Of a DNA stretch of 10,320 nt, positions 1-5,988 are shown piece after piece; the first letter of the stretch is position 1, and each line of letters opens with the position of its first letter. The notes under the pieces are model-generated. The model did no database searches and was not told the DNA's origin. It saw only the letters and a list, made by a program, of their open reading frames with translations. The DNA comes from Flavobacteriaceae bacterium UBA5079 (GTDB lineage Bacteria; Bacteroidota; Bacteroidia; Flavobacteriales; Flavobacteriaceae). The stretch lies in the NCBI GenBank assembly GCA_002414705.1, contig DIAL01000164.1, positions 1 to 10,320 on the forward strand. The letters run 5' to 3'. A program made the position numbers and the translations under genes.

Positions 1-438
1 TCAGAAACAGAAATGCTTTGCGAGTCTGTTGCACCGTTTGGTTATTCAGATAACGATTCAGATTGTGATGATACGAATACAGACATCAACCCTAACGCTG
101 AAGAAATACTTAATAATAACATTGATGATGATTGTGACCCTATGACATCTGACACTACACTTGAAGTAGCAGATTATAGTTTAAGTAGTACAAATGTTAC
201 ACCAAACCCTTTTAATAATAGCTTAAAAATTTCATTACCGAGCAGCTTGAATATTGGGAGTATACAAATTCAAATATTTGATTTAAATGGAAGGGTTGTA
301 TTTAGTAGGACATTTATGCCAATTGATAATGCTATAGTCGTTTCCGGTTTGGGCTATTTGGAGCAGGCTCCATACATTATTAAAATTACGAACAAAGATT
401 CAGGTAGCAGTATTGTTAAGCAATTAATTAAATTTTAA
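1..438 (+). CDS. C-terminal part of a T9SS-exported protein with a MopE-like metal-binding motif (5' partial)
   Basis: The frame is open from the first base, so the gene starts upstream of the window and the ATG at 13 is internal. Two parts are visible. Positions 49-138 encode an Asp/Asn/Cys-rich segment (DNDSDCDDTNTDINP, then IDDDCD) that fits the MopE-type putative metal-binding motif common in secreted proteins, where repeated acidic loops probably bind calcium or another divalent cation. From about 184 to the stop comes a type A T9SS C-terminal sorting domain: the VTPNPFNN turn, an IQIFDLNGRVVF strand, and a terminal IVKQLIKF. Family knowledge says this domain sends the protein through the outer membrane by the Por/Gld secretion system and is then cleaved off. 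The cargo domain lies outside the window, so the catalytic or adhesive role is unknown. Confidence 0.88.
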   Translation, partial: SETEMLCESVAPFGYSDNDSDCDDTNTDINPNAEEILNNNIDDDCDPMTSDTTLEVADYSLSSTNVTPNPFNNSLKISLPSSLNIGSIQIQIFDLNGRVVFSRTFMPIDNAIVVSGLGYLEQAPYIIKITNKDSGSSIVKQLIKF

Positions 439-442
439 AACA

Positions 443-466
443 ATGGTATTACCAAAATAATACTAT
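443..466 (+). terminator. Possible hairpin terminator after the T9SS gene
   Basis: Shortly after the stop codon at 438, GTATTA (446-451) and TAATAC (458-463) form a perfect 6-bp stem around CCAAAA. The stem extends to 9 bp with one G-U pair. No run of T follows, so it is only a candidate and could be a simple 3'-end stabilising hairpin. Confidence 0.35.
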
Positions 467-534
467 TAATTCAGATGAACCTATTTAGTATGAGGGTGCT
501 AAATGGGTTCTGATGTAATTAAAGTTTTTACTTT

Positions 535-883
535 ATGAGGGGAAGGACTCGACAACTTTTTGTCTTAATGGATTTAAGTGAATCGGGTTGTATTATGAGC
601 ACGATTAACTTTGCTAACACACCAAAATTATTGTTTTTAGATATGTCAGATAATTCAATAGGAATTTCAAATTTATCCAAACCCTGTAAATAATCAATTA
701 TTTATTCAGGCCAATACCAATGCTACCTATAAATTATATACTGTACAAGGTAAACTAGTGAAATTAGGATCTATTAATATGGTAATTACTGAACTGGCTT
801 TGTCCAATTTAGATTTAGGCTTGTATATCATACGGATTTCCACTGATGAAAAAACGAAAACCTTTAAGATTATAAAAAAATAA
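535..883 (+). pseudogene. Decayed T9SS-exported protein, probably leucine-rich-repeat type (frameshifted remnant)
   Basis: Positions 662-883 encode 73 residues ending at TAA that read as a complete T9SS sorting domain: FQIYPNPVNNQLFIQ, a YKLYTVQGKLV strand, LDLGLYIIRIS and a terminal FKIIKK. This frame has no start codon and is closed upstream by TAG at 659-661. In the frame one base over, ATG 535 to about 660 encodes a segment containing STINFANTPKLLFLDMSDN, whose L..L....N spacing resembles the leucine-rich repeats of flavobacterial surface proteins. Dropping a single G at 661 or 662 joins the halves as DNSIEFQIYPNP, so a one-base insertion explains the break. Above 535 the frame meets stops at 511 and 520, so the N-terminal part, including any signal peptide, is missing. 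The sorting domain is clear. The leucine-rich reading of the upstream half is weaker. Confidence 0.68.
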
Positions 884-1200
884 TTTTTAGTAAGTTAAAA
901 AAGTAAAAACAACTCGATCTGATATTTAACAGATTGTATTGCTTTTGTTAATAGGGACAACTAGCTAATCTAATAGTTAAACGGTTTGACTTTTTTATAT
1001 TTTAGTAGCCTTGGCATAAGTAAAAACAACAACTTCTATTAACAGGCATACTTCTTCAATATAGGATTTAGAGCAACAACGGTAACAACCTATTAATGTA
1101 ATTAGATATACGTTTATAAGTTTAGGTGTTCTCAACACATACAGGATGTATTGATTAGCTAACATTAAAGCATTTTAGTAAATTATTTGGTTTCTACTGT
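884..1200. other. Gene-free AT-rich spacer between two gene remnants
   Basis: I see no recognisable gene, RNA or mobile element here. The only structure is an exact 13-base direct repeat, AAGTAAAAACAAC, at 901-913 and 1018-1030, each copy preceded 15-17 bases upstream by TTTAGTA. In sequence this rich in A and T, chance is a fair explanation. A 56-codon minus-strand open frame at 995-1165 resembles nothing I know. Given the decayed genes on both sides, the stretch is most simply read as degraded DNA. Confidence 0.5.
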
Positions 1201-1515
1201 CTAATCTTTTTTCGTTTCAATAGAAGCAACTTCACTTAAGTTATTTATTGTTAATCCTAAATTTGTATCAGCTTGCTGTATCAACAGGAAAATTTCATTT
1301 TAATATAACTACACGTATGAACAGTTTGCTCTATTGCGACTCAAATTATGGGTGCTAATTCAAGAAAATTCAATAAGCGTACAATCTGCGATTCTGTTTT
1401 ATTCATAATATTATCTACTGCACATTACATACGACATTCAGGAATAAGTGTATTGTTATGAAATGCACAATTAAGTTTTAAAACAGCATTTTTAGATGTG
1501 GAGCTTAATTTTCAT
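1201..1515 (-). pseudogene. Decayed small flavobacterial Cys-motif protein (multiple stops and frameshifts)
   Basis: Read on the minus strand, one frame gives a stretch containing KLNCAFHNNTLIPECRM, a TAA stop, then CAVDNIMNK. It continues to LLNFLELAPII, a TGA stop, and VAIEQTVHTCSY. After a frameshift it ends with LGLTINNLSEVASIETK and TAG at 1203-1201. From memory, small flavobacterial proteins of about 140 residues carry an AFHNNTLxPECCxQCAVGNI motif and a later IEaxFLxGCGY motif. The remnant aligns with both, and its first stop falls exactly on the Gln position, consistent with CAA changing to TAA. The ATG at 1515-1513 is out of frame with the body, so there is a further lesion near the start. 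At about 315 bases it also appears internally shortened. The function of the intact family is unknown to me. Confidence 0.5.
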
Positions 1516-1611
1516 CTGTCTAATTTTAAAATAATTGAATTTACGCGTATAGAAATAAGTTATTTAGAAAGTATTATGAATCTATTTAGATATGGTTTTT
1601 CTAATAATTAG

Positions 1612-1619
1612 TAATTTTG
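1612..1619 (+). promoter_or_regulatory. Candidate Bacteroidota -7 box (TAATTTTG)
   Basis: TAATTTTG matches the TAnnTTTG -7 consensus used by the Bacteroidota primary sigma factor. It lies four bases before the ATG at 1624. If it is used, the transcript would start at or very near the start codon, giving a leaderless or nearly leaderless mRNA. I find no clear TTG -33 element at the usual distance. Confidence 0.42.
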
Positions 1620-1623
1620 TAAA

Positions 1624-2001
1624 ATGAAAAAGTCACTCACAAAACAAGAACTTCATAATTTAGCCATGAATCACGTGGGTAAAGATTTGGAAAAACGTGG
1701 ATTTGAATTTGTAGCTATAAATAGCAAGCTTAAAAAACACCCGCAATTTGTATGTATTGATAAAAATAGTCAGTATTTTTTTGTGATAGTTCGTTCCGTA
1801 CTATTGCCTGATAATCCAAATAATTACGATATAGTTTGGATGGAAACCTTTAAAAAGCACGCAGCTGACAAAGATGCTAAAGTGCTTTATGCTGGTGTTG
1901 GTTTAGGGAATCCAGATGGCGAAGATTTACCAATCTATTTAAACGAAGAATACCTGATTGAATATAACGGAATTCAAGTAATTGAAACCAACTTAAATTA
2001 A
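1624..2001 (+). CDS. Conserved 125-residue hypothetical protein upstream of apbE
   Basis: This is a small soluble protein with no signal peptide or membrane segment. Its sequence alternates charged helices (ELHNLAMNHVGKDLEKRGFEF) with short strands (FFVIVRSVLL, VLYAGVGLGNPDG), suggesting a compact alpha/beta fold. I recognise it as a flavobacterial family found next to apbE. As I recall, some databases label such proteins as Na+-NQR subunit F, but the protein is far too short for NqrF and lacks any ferredoxin, FAD or NADH-binding motif, so that name would be wrong. The ApbE gene starts 58 bases downstream on the same strand, so co-transcription is likely and a role linked to flavinylation is a reasonable inference. 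No catalytic residues can be assigned. Confidence 0.72.
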   Translation: MKKSLTKQELHNLAMNHVGKDLEKRGFEFVAINSKLKKHPQFVCIDKNSQYFFVIVRSVLLPDNPNNYDIVWMETFKKHAADKDAKVLYAGVGLGNPDGEDLPIYLNEEYLIEYNGIQVIETNLN

Positions 2002-2059
2002 CTTATTATTTCAAACCTGCCTACATATAGAAACGGGTTTCGAACGTGTCAATTACAAA

Positions 2060-3055
2060 ATGAAGAAAATAAATATCAATATGAAAAAATCAGGAATTCT
2101 ATTTCTAATAAGCATAGTATTGCTTTCCTGCAAACAAGAAACTAAAAACACCAAGTTAGCAGGTTCGGTTTTTGGAACAACATATTCGGTTATTTATAAT
2201 TCTGATGAGAACTATCAAATAGAATTTGATAGTCTTTTTGCTGTAATTAACAAATCCATGTCTACTTACATTCCAGATTCTGATATTTCTAGATTAAATA
2301 GAAATGAACCGGTTTCAATTGATAAACATTTTCTAAATGTTTTTAATGAATCAAACACTATTTATCAAGCAACCAATGGCGCTTTCGATCCGACTATTGG
2401 AGCTGTTGTTAATGCATGGGATTTTGGTCCTGAAGGGAAAATAATAGCTCTAGATAGCCTGAAAATTGATAGCCTTATGCTTGGTGTTGGTTTCAATAAG
2501 GTTTCTCTTAATAATAAAACTATTATTAAACCAGAAAGCACGTTTATAGATTTTAATGCCATTGCCAAAGGGTATGGTGTGGATGTAATTGGCATCTTTT
2601 TAGAGTCCAAAAACGTTGAAAATTATTTAGTTGAAATTGGTGGCGAAATCCGCACACGTGGAATGAATGTTGAAAAGCAAAGCCATTGGAAAGTAGGTGT
2701 AGAAATGCCTCATTTTGACGGCGAACAATCTCTAATAAACGCCATAAGCTTACATAATGAAGCGATGGCAACATCAGGAACCTACCGAAAATTCAAGGTA
2801 GATAACCAAGGAAATCGCTATTCCCATATTATTGATACAAAATCAGGTTATCCAAGTAAAACCAATTTATTAAGTATTTCTGTAATAGCTGATAATTGCA
2901 TGACAGCTGATGCTTATGCAACTGCATTTAAAGCTATGGGAATTGAAAAAACAACCGAATTTTTAAAAATACATCCTGAATTAAAAGCTTTTTTGATATT
3001 TGAGAATGATAATCAGGAATTTGAAACATTGTCTTTAAATGGGTTTCCAGAATAG
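2060..3055 (+). CDS. apbE: FAD:protein FMN transferase (ApbE lipoprotein)
   Basis: ApbE attaches FMN from FAD to a Thr or Ser of target proteins such as NqrB, NqrC or RnfG on the periplasmic side of the inner membrane. The N-terminus is a lipoprotein signal with lipobox LLSC. The Cys is residue 24 from the ATG at 2060, or 17 from a second ATG at 2081, which gives a more typical short n-region, so either start is possible. Family motifs appear in order: FGTTYSV, MSTYIPDSDISRLN, GAFDPTIGAVVNAWDFGP, DFNAIAKGYGVD, YLVEIGGEIRTRG, ATSGTYRKF, HIIDTKSGYP, and the Mg-site segment NCMTADAYATA. The length of 331 residues is normal and no key motif is missing. The substrate is probably the Na+-pumping NADH:quinone reductase, as usual in flavobacteria, but no nqr gene lies in this window. 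Confidence 0.95.
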   Translation: MKKININMKKSGILFLISIVLLSCKQETKNTKLAGSVFGTTYSVIYNSDENYQIEFDSLFAVINKSMSTYIPDSDISRLNRNEPVSIDKHFLNVFNESNTIYQATNGAFDPTIGAVVNAWDFGPEGKIIALDSLKIDSLMLGVGFNKVSLNNKTIIKPESTFIDFNAIAKGYGVDVIGIFLESKNVENYLVEIGGEIRTRGMNVEKQSHWKVGVEMPHFDGEQSLINAISLHNEAMATSGTYRKFKVDNQGNRYSHIIDTKSGYPSKTNLLSISVIADNCMTADAYATAFKAMGIEKTTEFLKIHPELKAFLIFENDNQEFETLSLNGFPE

Positions 3056-3080
3056 TTTTGTTTTTTTATAAACCGAGAGA

Positions 3081-3110
3081 TAAAGCATCCTTATTTTTAA
3101 ATTTGCTTTA
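3081..3110. other. Inverted repeat between convergent apbE and the DUF423 gene
   Basis: TAAAGCA (3081-3087) and TGCTTTA (3104-3110) form a perfect 7-bp stem with a 16-base AT-rich loop in the 52-base gap between two convergent genes. The right arm contains the stop codon of the DUF423 gene. A T-run at 3060-3067 lies just before the stem on the plus strand, on the wrong side for apbE. The position suits a bidirectional terminator, but the loop is long and no T tract follows either arm. Confidence 0.28.
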
Positions 3111-3476
3111 AAAGGCACTCACCAATAATAGAAACCAGCCAGCAACTAATAGTAAGCCGCCAATAGGTGTAATAGGTCCTAAAAAACGCATTTTTTTTCC
3201 TTTAGCATCCGATAAAACCAATCCATAAATACTGAAAGAAAACAGTATTATTCCTAAGGTAAAACACCAATAGGCTGAAACGGTTATGTTGTATGAACTA
3301 AAACCTAAAGCTAATAAAACAAGGGCATGATACATTTGGTATTTCACACCAACTTCAAAACTATGCAATTGGTCTGCGGATAAAGTTTTCTTTAAAGCAT
3401 GAGCGCCAAAAGCGCCAAAGATGACTGCTAATATTCCGAAAATGGCAGCTGTTGCAATTATAATTTGATGTTTCAT
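3108..3476 (-). CDS. DUF423 family small membrane protein
   Basis: The 122-residue protein has four hydrophobic segments of membrane-spanning length, near residues 5-27, 48-66, 69-89 and 98-119. It carries the DUF423 signature: FGAFGAHALKK after the first segment, then FEVGVKYQMYHALVLLALG, and a GPITPIGGLLLVAGW segment near the C-terminus. The family (E. coli YgdD is a member) sits in the inner membrane and has no established biochemical function. It is the last gene of the minus-strand cluster, starting eight bases after the methyltransferase stop, so it is probably co-transcribed. Length and motifs are complete. Confidence 0.9.
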   Translation of the reverse strand: MKHQIIIATAAIFGILAVIFGAFGAHALKKTLSADQLHSFEVGVKYQMYHALVLLALGFSSYNITVSAYWCFTLGIILFSFSIYGLVLSDAKGKKMRFLGPITPIGGLLLVAGWFLLLVSAF

Positions 3477-3484
3477 TACTATAT

Positions 3485-4249
3485 CTATTTATAAACCACT
3501 GGAATAATTTCTCCTTTAGCCAAGCAATAGCGCTCTATGTCAGTATCAGATAAAGTGGCAGTGTAGTCTATTTCTTCTACTTTAAACCCAATACTTCGGA
3601 GTTTATTAAAATAATCGCGACCATAAATACGAACATGATCATATTGTCCAAAAATGGCAGCGCGTTCTTTTTTGTCGGTTATGCTATCATCTTCAAAAGT
3701 AATATCACGTGTTAAGTCCTGCGGAATTTGAAACACACCATAGCCACCAGGTTTCATCACTCTGTATAATTCTTGCATGGCTTTGGTGTCATCAGGAATA
3801 TGCTCTAAAACATGATTGCATAAAATAATATCATAGCTATTATCTTCAAACGGTAAATTGCAAATATCTGCTTTTACATCCGCAATTGGCGACTCTAAAT
3901 CGGTTGTTGTGTAATCAATATTTTTAAGATTTTTAAAACGTTTTAGAAAACACTGTTCGGGTGCAAAGTGAAGCACGCGCTTTTTAGCCGTAAAAAAATC
4001 GGTTTCATTTTGTAAATACAGCCATAGTAATCTGTGGCGTTCTAATGAAAGAGTAGAAGGTGAAAGTACATTATTACGTTGATTGCCGTATCCATACGGT
4101 AAAAACATTTTAAAATTCTTGCCGTCAATAGGGTCTGTATATTTGCTTCCTTTTAAAAAAGTAGCAATTACCGGTCTCACCAAATAGCTTGACCTAATTA
4201 ATAATGGTCTTGGAATGGTGTTGAGCAATATTTTAAATAGTTTTTTCAA
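3485..4249 (-). CDS. Class I SAM-dependent methyltransferase (HFAPEQ type), TTG start
   Basis: The 254-residue protein has a basic, hydrophobic N-terminal region (LNTIPRPLLIRSSYLVRP) and a conserved PYGYGNQRNNVLSPSTLSLERH stretch split around residues 51-72. A Rossmann-type methyltransferase domain follows. Motif I reads VLHFAPEQ (residues 92-99) instead of the usual DxGxGxG, motif II is TTDLESP, and the D-LPF-DNSYD-NHVLEH-PD block is typical of Methyltransf_11. The substrate is unknown. The start is TTG at 4249-4247: the nearest upstream in-frame codon of note is the TAA of the DUF3050 gene, and the first in-frame ATG falls at residue 48, inside conserved sequence. The two genes share a reading frame and are separated only by that TAA and two codons. 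Confidence 0.88.
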   Translation of the reverse strand: MKKLFKILLNTIPRPLLIRSSYLVRPVIATFLKGSKYTDPIDGKNFKMFLPYGYGNQRNNVLSPSTLSLERHRLLWLYLQNETDFFTAKKRVLHFAPEQCFLKRFKNLKNIDYTTTDLESPIADVKADICNLPFEDNSYDIILCNHVLEHIPDDTKAMQELYRVMKPGGYGVFQIPQDLTRDITFEDDSITDKKERAAIFGQYDHVRIYGRDYFNKLRSIGFKVEEIDYTATLSDTDIERYCLAKGEIIPVVYK

Positions 4250-4255
4250 CTGGTT

Positions 4256-5038
4256 TTAAGCTTCAACTAAATTATTGGTTTTAATTAAATTATAAATACC
4301 GTCCCATAGTGCAATTCGGTGTTGTAAAGATTGTTTAGAAACTTCTAAAACATCGTTCCATTTTTGTTGGTCATTACCACATAATTCTTCAACCATTTTT
4401 AAAGAAAGCGGTCCATGTTCATCACCATCTAATTCTATATGGCGATTTAAATAATAGGTTAATTTGCTATAAGAATCACTCTCTGTTTTAGACTGATTAA
4501 TAATTTGAAAAAACATATCTGGAATAACATCCTCACGTCCAAATGTAAAAGCAGTAGCTATTTTATGCGGTGCATTTGTTGCAATAATATGAAACGTGTA
4601 GTTTATAAATTTTAATGTTTCAGCATTTAATTGAACCTTTTTCGCTGCATTTTCAATGGATTTTTCTGCATTTAATAAGGTTAGGAAATCTTCAACTTGC
4701 TTGGTGCTAGCCTGAACTTGATGCATGGCATCCAAGTACATTTCATAATGACTTTTTGGTTCGCCAAATTCATTGACATCGCTTTCTTCGCCTAAAACAA
4801 TTTCATTTATAAAACGGGCTGTTGCTGGATTTGCAACAGGTGTCCAAGGTACAGTTGTTGTTGTTAAATGATTTTGAAGTGCTTTTAACAGAGACATAAA
4901 ATCCCAAACAGCAAAAACATGTTGCTCCATAAAAATTTTAATATCTGTAACGGTAGCTAATGTTTTGTACAGTTTATGGTTGTTTAATTCTGAACGTAAA
5001 GGTGCAAGTTCTTTTTCTAATTTTTTAATCTGATTCAT
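4256..5038 (-). CDS. DUF3050 family protein (heme-oxygenase-like helical fold)
   Basis: I recognise a DUF3050 protein: an N-terminal LEKELAPLRSELNNHKLYKTL helix, then FMEQHVFAVWDFMSLLKALQ, PATARFINEIVLGEESD, SHYEMYLDAM, and later FTFGREDVIPDMF and HIELDGDEHGPLS. The His and Glu residues in the FMEQHVFAVWDF, SHYEMY and DGDEHG segments are where heme-oxygenase-like or di-iron members of this fold place metal ligands, so a metal-dependent oxygenase role is possible but unproven. An upstream ATG at 5089 would add 17 residues and overlap the end of map by 41 bases. I prefer the ATG at 5038, which begins MNQIKKLEKEL, matches the usual family N-terminus as I recall it, and sits 10 bases after the map stop. 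It gives 260 residues. The protein has no signal peptide and is probably cytoplasmic. Confidence 0.87.
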   Translation of the reverse strand: MNQIKKLEKELAPLRSELNNHKLYKTLATVTDIKIFMEQHVFAVWDFMSLLKALQNHLTTTTVPWTPVANPATARFINEIVLGEESDVNEFGEPKSHYEMYLDAMHQVQASTKQVEDFLTLLNAEKSIENAAKKVQLNAETLKFINYTFHIIATNAPHKIATAFTFGREDVIPDMFFQIINQSKTESDSYSKLTYYLNRHIELDGDEHGPLSLKMVEELCGNDQQKWNDVLEVSKQSLQHRIALWDGIYNLIKTNNLVEA

Positions 5039-5048
5039 TTGTGGTAAT

Positions 5049-5867
5049 TTATAGTACAAAAGGTTTTTGTCTAAATTCATCTTCTTCATTACTCGTAATC
5101 CCTAAAGCATCATAGATGTAAGCAAACGTTGAAAGTAATTCTGGTTTTCCATCTACAATGGCTACATCATGTTCAAAATGTGCGGATGGTTTACTATCTA
5201 AAGTTGTTATAGTCCAGCCATCTTTATGCTGTTTTATTCTATGAGTGCCCATGTTTATCATAGGTTCAATAGCGACTACCTGACCTTCAATAAACTTTTT
5301 ACCTCGACCACGTTTTCCGTAATTAGGCATTTCTGGATCTTCATGCATTTTGCGTCCTAATCCATGACCTACTAATTCACGAACAACACCATAGCCACGA
5401 TCTTCACAGTATTTTTGAATAGCATAACCAACATCACCCACACGATTTCCTATCTTAAATTCTCGGATACCTTCATATAAAGATTGCTTGGCAACATCTA
5501 AAAGTGTTTGTGTATCTGGCTCAATTTCGCCTACAGCAAATGTATACGCATGATCTCCATAAAAACCATTTTTTATGGCGCCACAGTCAATGGAAATTAT
5601 ATCGCCTTCTACCAAAGGTTCATTCGTTGGAAACCCATGAACGACTTGCGAGTTTGGACTCATGCAAAGCGTATTTGGGAAATTATATAAACCTAAAAAT
5701 CCGGGGATTGCATCTTGAGCGCGAATAAAATCTTCCGCTAATTTATCTAATTGTAATGTTGTAACACCTGGCTTTACCTCTTTGGCAAGCATTCCTAAAG
5801 TTTTGGATACAATTAAAGCACTTTCACGCATTAATTCTATCTCTTCTCTTGTTTTTGCTATAATCAT
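5049..5867 (-). CDS. map: Methionine aminopeptidase, type I
   Basis: This cytoplasmic metalloprotease removes the initiator Met from nascent proteins with a small second residue. All expected ligands and catalytic residues of the pita-bread fold are visible: His77 (VVHGFP), metal ligands Asp94 (IDCGA) and Asp105 (YGDHA), His168 (GHGLGR), His175 (KMHEDP), Glu201 (IEPM) and Glu232 (HFEHD). The 272 residues give a catalytic domain of normal length plus a short tail rich in Glu and Phe (SNEEDEFRQKPFVL). No N-terminal zinc-finger or linker extension is present. It is the first gene of the minus-strand cluster and has its own -7 box 16 bases upstream. This protein is normally essential unless a second copy exists elsewhere. 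Confidence 0.96.
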   Translation of the reverse strand: MIIAKTREEIELMRESALIVSKTLGMLAKEVKPGVTTLQLDKLAEDFIRAQDAIPGFLGLYNFPNTLCMSPNSQVVHGFPTNEPLVEGDIISIDCGAIKNGFYGDHAYTFAVGEIEPDTQTLLDVAKQSLYEGIREFKIGNRVGDVGYAIQKYCEDRGYGVVRELVGHGLGRKMHEDPEMPNYGKRGRGKKFIEGQVVAIEPMINMGTHRIKQHKDGWTITTLDSKPSAHFEHDVAIVDGKPELLSTFAYIYDALGITSNEEDEFRQKPFVL

Positions 5868-5883
5868 GATTCAAAAATATGTG

Positions 5884-5891
5884 CAAAGATA
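5884..5891 (-). promoter_or_regulatory. -7 box of the map operon (TATCTTTG)
   Basis: On the minus strand TATCTTTG is a perfect match to the Bacteroidota TAnnTTTG box, ending 16 bases before the map ATG. It predicts transcription starting around 5877-5879 with a short A-rich leader. I see no clear TTG -33 element 17-23 bases further up. This is the only good promoter I find for the four-gene cluster. Confidence 0.6.
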
Positions 5892-5943
5892 CTTAATTTT
5901 AATAAGCTATATAATCTTTAGGAATATGACTTTTTTCAGGTTC

Positions 5944-5969
5944 TTGTTGGTTCTTTTTTAAGACCTTTG
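5944..5969 (+). promoter_or_regulatory. Possible promoter of the CoA-transferase gene
   Basis: GACCTTTG (5962-5969) differs from TAnnTTTG only at the first base and lies 19 bases before the ATG at 5989. A TTGTTG lies 12-15 bases upstream, slightly too close for the usual -33 spacing. The divergent intergenic region holds nothing better on this strand. Confidence 0.33.
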
Positions 5970-5988
5970 CGTTATAAAATTAAAAACT

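Noticed and set aside
901..1030. Exact 13-base direct repeat AAGTAAAAACAAC at 901-913 and 1018-1030 as a possible insertion or attachment footprint
   Set aside because: Both copies are A-rich, the flanks are not conserved beyond TTTAGTA at different spacing, and nothing between them resembles a mobile element.
995..1165. Minus-strand open frame of 56 codons starting at ATG 1165
   Set aside because: It has an odd Cys- and hydrophobic-rich composition, no recognisable family and no promoter box, and it lies between two decayed genes, so it looks like a chance frame.
439..1620. Search for tRNA, small RNA, CRISPR or transposase remnants in the long spacer
   Set aside because: No cloverleaf, no regularly spaced repeats and no transposase-like translation were seen; only the two gene remnants are supported.
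2365..2774. Two minus-strand open frames (2365-2610 and 2553-2774)
   Set aside because: They lie wholly inside apbE, whose plus-strand protein carries all family motifs; they are shadow frames.
3022..3067. GAAAC...GTTTC stem near the end of apbE followed by a T-run, as an intrinsic terminator
   Set aside because: The stem is only five AT-rich pairs with a long loop inside coding sequence, and several bases separate it from the T-run, so support is too weak.
5504..5728. Plus-strand open frames within map
   Set aside because: They overlap the conserved metal-binding region of methionine aminopeptidase on the other strand and have no protein-like motifs.
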